Positions 44,636-54,146 of a stretch of DNA of 64,000 nucleotides are shown here, piece by piece. The position numbers and the translations under genes are program-made. This DNA comes from Luteimonas mephitis DSM 12574. GTDB taxonomy: Bacteria; Pseudomonadota; Gammaproteobacteria; Xanthomonadales; Xanthomonadaceae. The notes beneath the pieces are model-generated. The model saw nothing but the letters and a program-made list of their open reading frames with translations. It was not told the origin of the DNA and ran no database searches. The first letter of the stretch is position 1. The number at the start of each line of letters is the position of its first letter. The stretch spans positions 316,507 to 380,506 of the forward strand of contig NZ_KE383817.1 of the NCBI RefSeq assembly GCF_000422305.1. Reading direction: 5' to 3'.

Positions 44636-46300
44636 CTACCCCATCGGCAGCTTCAGCCCCTGCTCCTTCGCACAAGCCTTCGCAATCTCGTACCCCGCGT
44701 CGGCGTGCCGCATCACGCCGGTGCCGGGGTCGTTCCACAGCACGCGGGCGATGCGCCTGTCGGCGGCTTCGCTGCCGTCGCAGACGATCACGATGCCGCT
44801 GTGCTGCGAGTAGCCCATGCCCACGCCGCCGCCGTGGTGCAGCGAGACCCAGGTCGCCCCACCGGCCACGTTGAGCATGGCGTTGAGCAGCGGCCAGTCG
44901 CTGACGGCGTCGCTGCCGTCCATCATCGCTTCGGTTTCGCGGTTGGGCGAGGCGACCGAGCCGCTGTCGAGGTGGTCGCGGCCGATGACGACGGGGGCTT
45001 TCAGTTCGCCGTTGCGGACCATCTCGTTGAACGCGAGGCCGAGCTTGTGGCGCTGGCCGAGGCCGACCCAGCAGATGCGCGCGGGCAGGCCCTGGAACTC
45101 GATGCGTTCGCGCGCCATGTCGAGCCAGTTGTGCAGGTGCTGGTCGTCGGGGATCAGTTCCTTGACCTTGGCATCGGTTTTGTAAATGTCCTCGGGGTCG
45201 CCGCTCAGCGCGACCCAGCGGAACGGGCCGACACCGCGGCAGAACAGCGGGCGCACGTAGGCGGGGACGAAGCCGGGGAAGTCGAAGGCGTTCTTGCAGC
45301 CTTCGTCGAAGGCCATCTGGCGGATGTTGTTGCCGTAGTCGAAGGTCGGGATGCCCTGCTTCTCGAAGGCGAGCATCGCCTCGACGTGCACGCGCATGGA
45401 CTGCTTGGCGGCGTCGCGGACTTTCTCGGGATGCTGCTTCTGTTCGGTAAGCCACTGTTCGACGGTCCAGCCGGCCGGCAGGTAGCCGTGCACGGGGTCG
45501 TGGGCGCTGGTCTGGTCGGTGACGGCGTCGGGGCGCACGCCGCGCAGCACCAGCTGCGGCAGGATCTCCGCGGCGTTGCCGAGCAGGGCGATGGATTTCG
45601 CTTCGCCGGCTTTCGTGTACCTGTCGATGCGGGCGAGCGCGTCGTCCAGGTCGGTGGCCTGCTCGTCGACGTAGCGGGTGCGCAGGCGCATGTCGATGCA
45701 CTTCTGCTGGCATTCGATGTTGAGGCTGCACGCGCCGGCCAGGCTCGCGGCCAGCGGCTGCGCGCCGCCCATGCCGCCCAGGCCCGCGGTGAGGATCCAC
45801 TTGCCGGTGAGGCTGCCGCCGTAATGCTGGCGGCCCATCTCGACGAAGGTTTCGTAGGTGCCCTGCACGATGCCCTGGCTGCCGATGTAGATCCAGCTGC
45901 CGGCGGTCATCTGGCCGTACATCATCAGGCCCTTTTTATCGAGCTCGTTGAAGTGCTCCCAGGTGGCCCAGTGCGGGACGAGGTTGGAGTTGGCGATCAG
46001 CACCCGCGGCGCGTCGGCGTGGGTGGGGAAGATGCCCACCGGCTTGCCCGACTGCACCAGCAGGGTTTCGTCGTCGTTGAGTTGCTTGAGCGATTCGAGG
46101 ATCGCGTCATAGCAGTCCCAGTCGCGCGCGGCGCGGCCGATGCCGCCGTAGACGACGAGTTCGGCCGGGTTCTCGGCCACTTCGACGTCGAGGTTGTTCT
46201 GGATCATCCGGTACGGCGCTTCGGTGAGCCACGACTTGCAGCTGAGCTGGTCGCCGCGCGGTGCGCGGATCGTGCGCGAGGGATCGTGACGGGAAGGCAT
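44636..46300 (-). CDS. hutU: Urocanate hydratase
   Basis: Second step of histidine degradation, urocanate to imidazolonepropionate, with a tightly bound NAD+. 554 residues from ATG at 46300, full length. Family features: [17 protein letters not shown], the glycine-rich [31 protein letters not shown] and [19 protein letters not shown]. Not next to hutH, hutG or hutI. Confidence 0.97.
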   Translation of the reverse strand: MPSRHDPSRTIRAPRGDQLSCKSWLTEAPYRMIQNNLDVEVAENPAELVVYGGIGRAARDWDCYDAILESLKQLNDDETLLVQSGKPVGIFPTHADAPRVLIANSNLVPHWATWEHFNELDKKGLMMYGQMTAGSWIYIGSQGIVQGTYETFVEMGRQHYGGSLTGKWILTAGLGGMGGAQPLAASLAGACSLNIECQQKCIDMRLRTRYVDEQATDLDDALARIDRYTKAGEAKSIALLGNAAEILPQLVLRGVRPDAVTDQTSAHDPVHGYLPAGWTVEQWLTEQKQHPEKVRDAAKQSMRVHVEAMLAFEKQGIPTFDYGNNIRQMAFDEGCKNAFDFPGFVPAYVRPLFCRGVGPFRWVALSGDPEDIYKTDAKVKELIPDDQHLHNWLDMARERIEFQGLPARICWVGLGQRHKLGLAFNEMVRNGELKAPVVIGRDHLDSGSVASPNRETEAMMDGSDAVSDWPLLNAMLNVAGGATWVSLHHGGGVGMGYSQHSGIVIVCDGSEAADRRIARVLWNDPGTGVMRHADAGYEIAKACAKEQGLKLPMG

Positions 46301-46416
46301 GGCGGCTCCGTGGCAGTGGCAGGCGGCGATTATCCCACCTGTTGGATTCAGTGTCGGCGGCACGCACCTCGTGCAGCGAATACGCTGCGCACCTCTTTCC
46401 GGATCGGAGAACTGCC

Positions 46417-47265
46417 GTGCGTTCGACCCTGTTCCTGCTGCTGGCCATGCTGCTGGCCGTCGCGCCCGCTCGCGCCGCCGAGCCGGCGCCCCAATCCGGG
46501 ACGCAACTGCGCCTGTATGCGCTGGACTGCGGCACGATCGAGTTCGATGACATGGGCATGTTCGCCGACGACGACAGCTACGCCGGGCAGCCGGGCACGC
46601 TGGTCGAACCGTGCTACCTGGTCCGGCACCCGAAGGGCACGCTGCTGTGGGATACCGGCCTGGGCGATGCGATCCATGCCCTGCCCGGCCACGTGCGCAG
46701 CGAGGACGGCGCCCGCTTCAAGGTGCCGGTGACGCTGCAGTCGCAGCTGCAGCGCATTGGAGTCGCGGCGGACGACATCGACTTCGTGGCGCTGTCGCAC
46801 ATGCATTTCGACCACACCGGCAACCTGGCGCAGTTCCCCGCGGCCACCTGGCTGGTGGATCCGACCGAGCTGTCGTGGGCATCGGCCACGCCGACGCCAG
46901 CGCCCGTGGTCGCCGCGCACTTCAAGGATTTCCCGGCGCCGCAGGTGGCGATGCAGGGCGACCATGACGTGTTCGGCGACGGCAGCGTCCGCATCCTGCG
47001 CACGCCGGGGCACACGCCGGGGCATCGGGTGTTGCTGCTGCAGCTGCGCAACGCGGGGACGGTGATCCTGTCGGGCGACCTGTACCACTCGCGCAGCAAC
47101 TTCGAGCAGGGCCGCATTCCGTCGTTCAACGTCGACCGCGCGGACACCATGGCTTCGTTCGACCGGGTGCGGCAGCTGCTGGCCACGCACCACGGCCGGC
47201 TGGTGATCCAGCACTGGCCGGAGGACCTCGCCGCGCTGCCCGCGTTTCCCGGCTTCCTCGACTGA
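46417..47265 (+). CDS. Secreted MBL-fold protein, AHL-lactonase-like
   Basis: 282 residues from GTG at 46417 with GGAGA before it. Sec signal ([20 protein letters not shown]). MBL signature [10 protein letters not shown], then [19 protein letters not shown] and a C-terminal IQHW. Closest to the N-acyl-homoserine lactonase group ([18 protein letters not shown]). Divergent from hutU. Substrate not certain. Confidence 0.88.
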   Translation: MRSTLFLLLAMLLAVAPARAAEPAPQSGTQLRLYALDCGTIEFDDMGMFADDDSYAGQPGTLVEPCYLVRHPKGTLLWDTGLGDAIHALPGHVRSEDGARFKVPVTLQSQLQRIGVAADDIDFVALSHMHFDHTGNLAQFPAATWLVDPTELSWASATPTPAPVVAAHFKDFPAPQVAMQGDHDVFGDGSVRILRTPGHTPGHRVLLLQLRNAGTVILSGDLYHSRSNFEQGRIPSFNVDRADTMASFDRVRQLLATHHGRLVIQHWPEDLAALPAFPGFLD

Positions 47266-47403
47266 AGCCACCGCAGCGCTGCGCCGACCGCGGCGCGGCG
47301 CGACGGCATTGCCACGGCAGGACCATCGTCACCCTGACCATCGGCAAGCGCTAACGCGCGGTACGCACGGCACACTGCGGCTCCCGCCTTCGGAAGCAAC
47401 CCG

Positions 47404-48354
47404 ATGACCCGCTCGCTTGCCTGCCTTGTCCTGCTCGCCGCCCCCGCATTCGCCGCGATGGCTGGTGACGTGCAACCTGAGCCGCCGCTTCCGCCTGAGC
47501 CGCTGCCGGCGCGGATGCAGCACCACCGGTTCTTCATCGATGCACAGGCGCCGTCGGGCCAGGTGCTGCATCTGTTCACCGACACCGGCGGCGGCATGAA
47601 CCTCACCACCACCGGTGCGGACAAACTCGGCATCGCGTACGAGGCGGAGCCGGGCGAGCAGCTCGCCGGCACCACGCCCTGGCCGCGCTACGCGGGCGCG
47701 GGGGTCCTGCCGCCGAAGTCCGCGCCGGACGCGACCCTGCCCATCGTGTCGCCGCAGCCGGGCCTGACGTTCGACGGCATGCTCGGCGCGCCGTGGTTCG
47801 GCGGCCGCGCCTGGGAGTGGGATTACCGCGCCGGCACGCTGCGGCTGCTGCCCGACGGCGCATTGCCGGAGGCCGATCCGGCGCACGTGGTAAAGCTGGG
47901 TTTCCAGCGCGACGACGAGGGCAGGCACACCACGCACTTCCCGCGCATCGCCGCGCGCATCGACGGCGAGGAGCTGCAGTTCCTGTTCGACACCGGCGCG
48001 ACGTTCCGCCTCGACGCAGCCGCGGCGGAGCGACTGGGCGATGCGTTGGTGCGCGAGCGCGCGGGCAACTTCATCACGATGGAGGTGATGCAGCGCTGGC
48101 GCGAGCGCCATCCCGACTGGCCGACGATCGACAAGGGCGACGCCGGGATGGCGATGATCCAGGTGCCCGCCGTCGAAGTGGCCGGTTACCGCACCGGGCC
48201 GGCGTGGTTCTCGGCGCGGCCGGATAAGGCCTTCCACGAGTACATGGCGCAGTGGATGGACATGCCTGTGGATGGCGCGCTGGGCGGCGAGACGTTCCGC
48301 AGTTTCCGGATCACGGTGGACTATCCGGCGGAGACTGCGGTGTTCGAACAGTAG
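47404..48354 (+). CDS. Secreted retropepsin-like aspartic protease candidate
   Basis: 316 residues with a signal peptide (MTRSLACLVLLAAPAFAAMA). Two DTG motifs, LFTDTGGGMNLTT near residue 60 and FLFDTGATFRLDA near residue 198, each with following hydrophobic strands as in aspartyl proteases of the retropepsin fold. Also an FDGMLGAPWFGG and a GALGGETFRSFR segment. Whether both sites act in one chain is not known. Confidence 0.65.
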   Translation: MTRSLACLVLLAAPAFAAMAGDVQPEPPLPPEPLPARMQHHRFFIDAQAPSGQVLHLFTDTGGGMNLTTTGADKLGIAYEAEPGEQLAGTTPWPRYAGAGVLPPKSAPDATLPIVSPQPGLTFDGMLGAPWFGGRAWEWDYRAGTLRLLPDGALPEADPAHVVKLGFQRDDEGRHTTHFPRIAARIDGEELQFLFDTGATFRLDAAAAERLGDALVRERAGNFITMEVMQRWRERHPDWPTIDKGDAGMAMIQVPAVEVAGYRTGPAWFSARPDKAFHEYMAQWMDMPVDGALGGETFRSFRITVDYPAETAVFEQ

Positions 48355-48413
48355 CGGCGGCCCGTGCAGCCACGGCTGGCGCGCGCGGCGACGGCTTGGC
48401 TCGCCGATGACGA

Positions 48414-48438
48414 CGACGCCCGGCAGTACCGGGCGTCG
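48414..48438. terminator. Perfect hairpin between convergent genes
   Basis: GACGCCCGG-CAGTA-CCGGGCGTC. No T-run, so a weak or bidirectional terminator at best. Confidence 0.35.
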
Positions 48439-48454
48439 GTGATGCGGGCAAGGG

Positions 48455-48781
48455 TCAGTGGATCGCGGGGTCGAGCATCCGCAGCGCCTGGGCCACGTCG
48501 GTGGCACCGGTGCGTTCGATGTCCTCGCGGGTGTAGGCGCGACCGAAGGCGTTGGCGCATTCCTTCTCCGCCTTGCCGGTGCGTCGCGCCTTTGCGTTCT
48601 GGCTGGCGGTGATCATCGAACCGGTCTGGCGCAGGCAGTTGCGATCATTGACCGGCGCATCGCTGGCCTCGGTGCCGATGGCGGCGGCTCCCGGTTCGAG
48701 GCCCTGTTCGGCCGGCGCCGATTGCGCGAAAGCGATGGACGCGAATCCACCGGCGATGAGGACGGCAAGCAGACGTTTCAT
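48455..48781 (-). CDS. Hypothetical periplasmic protein with a TonB-plug-like motif
   Basis: 108 residues from ATG at 48781. Signal peptide (MKRLLAVLIAGGFASIAFA), then NDRNCLRQTGSMITASQNAK and a C-terminal YTREDIERTGATDVAQALRM that resembles the start of a TonB plug domain. Two Cys. Family unknown. Confidence 0.65.
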   Translation of the reverse strand: MKRLLAVLIAGGFASIAFAQSAPAEQGLEPGAAAIGTEASDAPVNDRNCLRQTGSMITASQNAKARRTGKAEKECANAFGRAYTREDIERTGATDVAQALRMLDPAIH

Positions 48782-48888
48782 GGCACACCTCCGTGGGGTC
48801 GGGTGCGGGGCAGTGCAGCCCCGTTTACCCAACATACGCCCGCGGGGAAGCAGCCGTCGCAGGACGTGCCGGTGCATTCAGGGACGCG

Positions 48889-49461
48889 TCATGCCGTCGG
48901 CGCGACGGCGGCCGGGCACGCGCGCGGAGCCTGTGCGCGGAAGCGTTCCGCGGCCTCGGCATCGGCCGGCGCGCGGCCCGCTCCTTCGTCGAACAGCACC
49001 CGCCAGCGGCCGTCGGCATCGCGGATCCAGACCGAATGGTAGGTGCCGATGGCGTAGCGCTGCGCGGGCGGGCGGTCCGGCCATTCGAACAGCGCCGGGC
49101 CGCTCGACCAGGCGACGTCGGGCGCGGCGCCGATGGTGACGCGAGCCGGATACCACGACAGCCGCACGCCCTTGCCTTCGATCAGTCCGCTCCACTCGGC
49201 GACGATCGCGGCGCGCCCTCGCAGTGGCGCGGCCTGGCCGGCGCCGAAGGCCGCGCCGGAATGGACGAACCCGGCAAACGCGGCGGCGTCGTGCTCCGCC
49301 ACCGAGCGCGCGAAGCCCAGTTCGCGCTCCCAGACCTCGCATTCGCTGGCCGACAGCGCCATCGCGGGCTCGGGCGGCGGCGGTTCGCCGGCGCAGGCCA
49401 GCAGGGGCGCCAGGCAGGCGAGCGTGGCAAGCAGGCGCGACGACTTCGGCATGTGCGTCAT
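48889..49461 (-). CDS. NTF2-like (DUF4440) lipoprotein
   Basis: 190 residues from ATG at 49461. Lipobox PLLAC. NTF2-like fold: SVAEHDAAAFAGFVHSGAAF, then GRAAIVAEWSGL and GTYHSVWIRDADGRWRVLFD. Role unknown. Divergent from the NPP gene. Confidence 0.8.
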   Translation of the reverse strand: MTHMPKSSRLLATLACLAPLLACAGEPPPPEPAMALSASECEVWERELGFARSVAEHDAAAFAGFVHSGAAFGAGQAAPLRGRAAIVAEWSGLIEGKGVRLSWYPARVTIGAAPDVAWSSGPALFEWPDRPPAQRYAIGTYHSVWIRDADGRWRVLFDEGAGRAPADAEAAERFRAQAPRACPAAVAPTA

Positions 49462-49574
49462 GGACGTTCCCCGGCTGGTTTTGGCGCGAGTGTGTGCGCG
49501 CCGCGCGGCGTGGGCATGTGCCTGATGGCACGGCTCGCGGGCAGCTGTCATCGAATGGCAGTTATCCTGTCGCG

Positions 49575-50837
49575 ATGCCCAGGATCCGACGTCTACTCGC
49601 CCCCCTCCTCGCCTTTGTCCTTGCCTGCACGCTTGCCGCGTGCGTGTCCACGCCGCCGTCCGCGCCACCCGCCGCCACGGCGGCGCGCGCGCCGGTGCTG
49701 CTGGTGTCGATCGACGGCTTCCGCGCCGACTACCTGGACGCCGGCCTGGCGCCGAACCTGTCGCGCATCGCCAGCGAGGGCGTCCGCGCGCATTGGATGA
49801 ATCCCTCCTACCCATCGCTCACCTTCCCCAACCACTACAGCATCGTCACCGGGCTGCGTCCCGACCACCACGGCATCGTCCACAACCGGATGCACGATGC
49901 GGCGCTCGGCGATTTCTCGCTGTCCGACCGCGAGGCCGTGGGCGACCGCCGCTGGTGGGGCGGCAAACCGATCTGGGTCACCGCGCAGGAGGCGGGGCTG
50001 CGCAGCGCGACGATGTTCTGGCCGGGCAGCGAGGCGGCGATCGGCGGCGTGCAGCCGACGCAGTGGCGGCCGTTCGACAAGGAGGTCGGCTCGGATGCGC
50101 GCGTGGACCAGGTGCTGGCATGGCTGGACGCGCCGCCGTCGACGCGGCCGGCGCTCGTCACGCTGTACTTCGACATCGTCGACACGGCCGGTCACCACGA
50201 TGGCCCCGATTCGCCGCAGGCACGCGCGGCGCTTGCCGAGGTGGACGCGGCACTTGGGCGCCTGCGCGCCGGGCTGGTCGCGCGCGGGCTGCTCGACAGC
50301 GTGGACCTGGTGATCGTGTCCGACCACGGCATGGCGACGGTCCTGCCGGGGCACGTGGTGGCGCTGGAGGACATGGTGACGATGGCCGAGGCGAAGGTGG
50401 TGTCGGCCGGCCAGGTGGTCGGGATCGCGCCGAACCCCGGCTTCGAGGCGGCGGTGGAAGCGAAACTGCTCGGCGCGCATGAGCGCTACGACTGCTGGCG
50501 CAAGGGCGAGCTGCCGGCGCGCTGGCATTACGGCACGCATCCGCGCATCCCGCCGATCGTCTGCCAGATGCACGAGGGCTGGGACGCGCTGCCGCGCGAG
50601 TACATCGCCAGGCGACCGGACCATGCGCGCGGCTCGCACGGCTACGACCTGGCGCTGCCGTCGATGCGCGCGCTGTTCGTCGCACGCGGGCCGGCGTTCC
50701 GGCAGGGCGCGGAGATCCCCGCGTTCGACAACGTCGACGTGTATCCGCTGCTGGCGCGGCTGCTGGGGATTGCCCCGGCGCCGAACGACGGCAACATCGC
50801 GCCGCTGCTGCCGGCACTGCGCGAAGCCGCGCCGTAG
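49575..50837 (+). CDS. Nucleotide pyrophosphatase/phosphodiesterase (NPP)
   Basis: Alkaline-phosphatase-superfamily enzyme that hydrolyses phosphodiester or pyrophosphate bonds of nucleotides. 420 residues from ATG at 49575 with a lipoprotein signal (lipobox TLAAC). Zinc ligands in VSIDGFRADY, FDIVDTAGHHDGP and SDHGMA; the nucleophile Thr is in SLTFPNHYSIVTG. Periplasmic, close to the structurally known Xanthomonas NPP. Confidence 0.93.
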   Translation: MPRIRRLLAPLLAFVLACTLAACVSTPPSAPPAATAARAPVLLVSIDGFRADYLDAGLAPNLSRIASEGVRAHWMNPSYPSLTFPNHYSIVTGLRPDHHGIVHNRMHDAALGDFSLSDREAVGDRRWWGGKPIWVTAQEAGLRSATMFWPGSEAAIGGVQPTQWRPFDKEVGSDARVDQVLAWLDAPPSTRPALVTLYFDIVDTAGHHDGPDSPQARAALAEVDAALGRLRAGLVARGLLDSVDLVIVSDHGMATVLPGHVVALEDMVTMAEAKVVSAGQVVGIAPNPGFEAAVEAKLLGAHERYDCWRKGELPARWHYGTHPRIPPIVCQMHEGWDALPREYIARRPDHARGSHGYDLALPSMRALFVARGPAFRQGAEIPAFDNVDVYPLLARLLGIAPAPNDGNIAPLLPALREAAP

Positions 50838-51054
50838 ATCGGGGCTACGTCCTCGACTGACCGGATATCCCCGGCAATCAAAGATCAAGCGCCATCGGGC
50901 GCGCGGGTCCGACCTGCGGACGTTGCGAGGTCCGTCGGCTTCATAGGTCGGGGTTGCATCCCCGACGCACCCCTGGTCCTGCAGTCAGGCGGTCGCGGCA
51001 TCGATGTCCGAATCCGGCGAGTCCGTGCGCCGGTGCGGTGCTAGCCTGCAGCGC

Positions 51055-52680
51055 ATGCCCTCGCCAGAATCCACCGCCCTGCCCCCTCGCCGCGTCTGCG
51101 AGCAGGCGCGGCTGAGCCGCGATCCGCGCTTCGACGGGCTGTTCTTCATCGCCGTGACCAGCACGCGCATCTACTGCCGGCCGGTGTGCCCGGTGCATCC
51201 GCCGAAACCTTCCAACATCACCTACTACCGCAACGCGGCCGCAGCCGAAGCGGCGGGATTCCGGCCTTGCCTGCGCTGCCGGCCGGAGCTGTCGCCATCC
51301 GACGGCGCGTGGCGGCGCGGTGACGCGGCGGTGTCGCGTGCGTTGAAGCTGATCGAGCAGGGTGCGCTGGCCGGGCAGCCGGTGTCGGCGCTCGCGCAAC
51401 GCGTGAACCTCGGCGAGCGACAGCTGCGGCGGCTGTTCGTCGAGCGCCTCGGCGCGTCGCCGGTCGGCGTGCACGGCACGCGGCGCCTGCTGTTCGCCAA
51501 GCAGTTGCTGACCGAGACCGCGCTGCCGATCACCGATGTCGCGCTCGCCGCCGGCTTCGGCAGCCTGCGCAGGTTCAACGCCACGTTCAAGGACGCCTAC
51601 CGGATAGCGCCGCGCGACCTGCGCCGCCGCCCGGCCGCGGCGAGCGACGCGCAGCACGCCGGTGCACTGACGCTGCGGCTGGGCTATCGCCCGCCTTACG
51701 ACTTCGAGTCGATGCTGGGCTTCCTGCGCGGGCGCGCGCTGCCGGGCGTGGAGCACGTGGACGACCACGGCTACGCGCGGGTGGTTGCCGGCGACGGCCC
51801 CGGTACAGCGCCGGGCTGGCTGCGGGTGGGCCCGTGGCCCGGCAGCGAACATGCGCTGAAGCTGGAACTGCACGCACCGCTGGCACCGCGCCTGTTCGAC
51901 ATCGTCGGCCGGCTGCGGCGGATGTTCGACCTCGACGCCGATCCGCGCGCGATTGCGATGGCGCTGTCGGCCGATCCCCGGCTCAGGCCGCTGCTGCGCA
52001 AGCGCCCGGGACTGCGATTGCCCAGCGGCTGGGACGGGTTCGAGATCGCGGTGCGGGCGATCCTCGGCCAGCAGGTGAGCGTGGCCGCTGCGCGCACGTT
52101 CGCCGCGCGCATCGCGCAGCGCTTCGGCACGCCGCTGCCGGCCGAACACGCGGCGCACGGCCTGGCGCACCTGTTCCCGACGCCCGCGGCGCTGGCCGAT
52201 GCGGACCTGGCCGACATCGGCATCACCCGCACGCGCGCCGAAACGGTACGCACGATCGCGCGTGCGCTGCTCGACGGGCGCGTGGATTTCCGCGTCGAGC
52301 GCACGCTCGACGATTTCGTCGCGCACTGGACCGCCCTGCCCGGCATCGGCCCGTGGACGGCGCACTACATCGCGCTGCGCGCGCTCGGGCATCCCGACGC
52401 GTTTCCCGCCGACGACCTGGTGCTGCAGAAGGCGGTGCCGCTGGACGGTTCGCGCATGACCGCGAAAGCGCTCACCCTGCGCGCCGAGGCATGGCGGCCG
52501 TGGCGCGGCTACGCGACGCTGCAGCTGTGGCGTGATGCGATGGCGGCCCCGGTCGCCGCCACGGCAAAGCGCACGCCGGTGTCGAAGCGCGGCGGCCCCG
52601 TGCCTGCGGCATCGCAGCGCCTGCCTGCGCGCTGCGATGGCTCCCTGCGACGCACCCGGACCGGAAGGACGAATCCGTGA
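51055..52680 (+). CDS. Ada-AraC-AlkA fusion (DNA-3-methyladenine glycosylase 2)
   Basis: 541 residues from ATG at 51055. Ada-type zinc domain with four Cys (YCRPVCPVHPP, FRPCLRCRPE), an AraC HTH domain (ALPITDVALAAGFGSLRRFN), then the AlkA N-terminal and HhH-GPD domains (FEIAVRAILGQQVSVAAART; LPGIGPWTAHYIALRALGHP with the catalytic Asp in FPADDLVLQ). The Ada Cys likely acts as methyl sensor. A regulator and repair enzyme in one. Overlaps ogt. Confidence 0.93.
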   Translation: MPSPESTALPPRRVCEQARLSRDPRFDGLFFIAVTSTRIYCRPVCPVHPPKPSNITYYRNAAAAEAAGFRPCLRCRPELSPSDGAWRRGDAAVSRALKLIEQGALAGQPVSALAQRVNLGERQLRRLFVERLGASPVGVHGTRRLLFAKQLLTETALPITDVALAAGFGSLRRFNATFKDAYRIAPRDLRRRPAAASDAQHAGALTLRLGYRPPYDFESMLGFLRGRALPGVEHVDDHGYARVVAGDGPGTAPGWLRVGPWPGSEHALKLELHAPLAPRLFDIVGRLRRMFDLDADPRAIAMALSADPRLRPLLRKRPGLRLPSGWDGFEIAVRAILGQQVSVAAARTFAARIAQRFGTPLPAEHAAHGLAHLFPTPAALADADLADIGITRTRAETVRTIARALLDGRVDFRVERTLDDFVAHWTALPGIGPWTAHYIALRALGHPDAFPADDLVLQKAVPLDGSRMTAKALTLRAEAWRPWRGYATLQLWRDAMAAPVAATAKRTPVSKRGGPVPAASQRLPARCDGSLRRTRTGRTNP

Positions 52681-53177
52681 ACCTCGTTGCGAAGCAGGTC
52701 CCCAGTCCGGTCGGGCCGCTGCTGCTGGGCGCGGACGAGGACTCCCTGCGCCTGATCTGGTTCAGCACGCCGCGTCATCCGCTGCCGCGCAGCGTGGTGC
52801 TCGAACACGGCGACAACGCGGTGCTGCGCGAAACCAGCGCGCAGCTCGACGCCTATTTCAGCGGCGCGCTGCGGGCGTTCGACCTGCCGCTGCAGCCGGT
52901 CGGCACGCCGTTCCAGCGCGAGGTGTGGTCGACGCTCGCACGGATCCCCTACGGGCAGACCTGGAGCTATGGCGACATCGCGCGCCGCATCGGCAAGCCG
53001 CAGGCGGTGCGCGCGGTGGGCGCGGCGAACGGGCGCAACCCGATCCCGATCGTGCTGCCCTGCCACCGCGTGATCGGCGCCGACGGGTCGCTGACCGGCT
53101 TCGGCGGCGGGTTGCCGACCAAGCAGTTCCTGCTCACGCTGGAAGGCGCGTTGCCGGGCGGAGACTTGTTCGCATGA
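52677..53177 (+). CDS. ogt: Methylated-DNA-protein-cysteine methyltransferase
   Basis: Removes methyl groups from O6-methylguanine. 166 residues; the GTG overlaps the stop of the AlkA gene (GTGA), so it is translated with it. The active-site motif is PCHRVIG, preceded by the HTH part (IPYGQTWSYGDIARRIG). Part of an adaptive response operon. Confidence 0.96.
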   Translation: MNLVAKQVPSPVGPLLLGADEDSLRLIWFSTPRHPLPRSVVLEHGDNAVLRETSAQLDAYFSGALRAFDLPLQPVGTPFQREVWSTLARIPYGQTWSYGDIARRIGKPQAVRAVGAANGRNPIPIVLPCHRVIGADGSLTGFGGGLPTKQFLLTLEGALPGGDLFA

Positions 53178-53223
53178 ACCGGAGTTGCCACCGCCGCACG
53201 ACAACATCACAACGGAGCGACCC

Positions 53224-54021
53224 ATGACACTTTCACCCCACGCCCAGTTCGTCGCGCTCCACGACACCGACGTGCCACTGATGCTGCCCAACGCCTGGGA
53301 TGCCGCCAGCGCGCGCCTGTGGCAGGAGGCCGGTGCGACGGCGATCGCCACCAGCAGCGCGGCGGTTGCCTGGGCACTGGGCCATGCGGACGGCGGTCGC
53401 CTGCCGCGCGAGGAACTGCTCGCTTCGCTGCGCGGCATCCTGCGCGTGGTGTCGGTGCCGGTCACCGTGGATGCCGAGGACGGCTATAGCGACGATCCGC
53501 GCGCGGTGGCGGGGTTGATGCGCGAAATCGTCGCCGCCGGCGCGATTGGCGTGAACCTCGAGGACGGTGGCGACCCGCCGACGCTGCTGGTCGACAAGAT
53601 CCGTGCGATCCGCGAGACCGACGGCGCCGCGCCGCTGTTCGTCAACGCGCGCACCGACGTGTACCTGCGCGGGATGGCCAGCGGCGACGATGCGATTGCG
53701 ACGACGGTCGAACGGCTCGTTGCCTATCGCGACGCCGGCGCCGATGGTGGCTTCGTGCCGGGGCTGGCCTCGGCGGAGGATGCGGCGAAGATCGTCGCCG
53801 CGGTGCCGGGCCTTGCGATCAACGTGATGGCGATGCCGGGGCTGGCCCCGGTGGACGCGCTGGCGCAGGCAGGCGTGAGGCGGATCAGCGCGGGCCCCGC
53901 GTTTTTCAAGCATGCCTACGGCACCGCGGAAGCCTCGGTGAGGGCGTGGCTTGGCGGCGATTTCGCGCCGGCATCGGCCAATGCGCTCGACTATGCGCGT
54001 TTGAACGCGCTGTTCCCGTAG
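53224..54021 (+). CDS. PEP-mutase/isocitrate-lyase family protein
   Basis: 265 residues from ATG at 53224 with GGAG. TIM-barrel of the PEP-mutase group: LMLPNAWDAASARLWQEAGA, VPVTVDAEDGYSDDP, GVNLEDGG and the NARTDVYLRG motif. The lyase Cys loop of isocitrate lyase is not present. Likely carbon-carbon or phosphonate chemistry, substrate unknown. Confidence 0.9.
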   Translation: MTLSPHAQFVALHDTDVPLMLPNAWDAASARLWQEAGATAIATSSAAVAWALGHADGGRLPREELLASLRGILRVVSVPVTVDAEDGYSDDPRAVAGLMREIVAAGAIGVNLEDGGDPPTLLVDKIRAIRETDGAAPLFVNARTDVYLRGMASGDDAIATTVERLVAYRDAGADGGFVPGLASAEDAAKIVAAVPGLAINVMAMPGLAPVDALAQAGVRRISAGPAFFKHAYGTAEASVRAWLGGDFAPASANALDYARLNALFP

Positions 54022-54063
54022 GCCGGGCGAACGCAGCGCCGGGAACGGTTCGCAAACCCGCAT

Positions 54064-54131
54064 GAGCGCCCCATGGGCGCGATGCCGTGAGCACGTGCGC
54101 GGAGATCGATCGCGCCCATGGGGCGCTCCTG
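54064..54131. repeat. Palindromic repeat, GAGCGCCCCATGGG family, copy 2
   Basis: Inverted arms GAGCGCCCCATGGGCGCGAT and its complement, 24 bases apart. Same family as 2040-2170. Lies between convergent genes. Confidence 0.75.
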
Positions 54132-54146
54132 CGCAGATGATGCCGG

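Noticed and set aside
44526..45800. A 424-residue minus-strand frame
   Set aside because: Shadow of hutU in another frame, Arg/Pro-rich.
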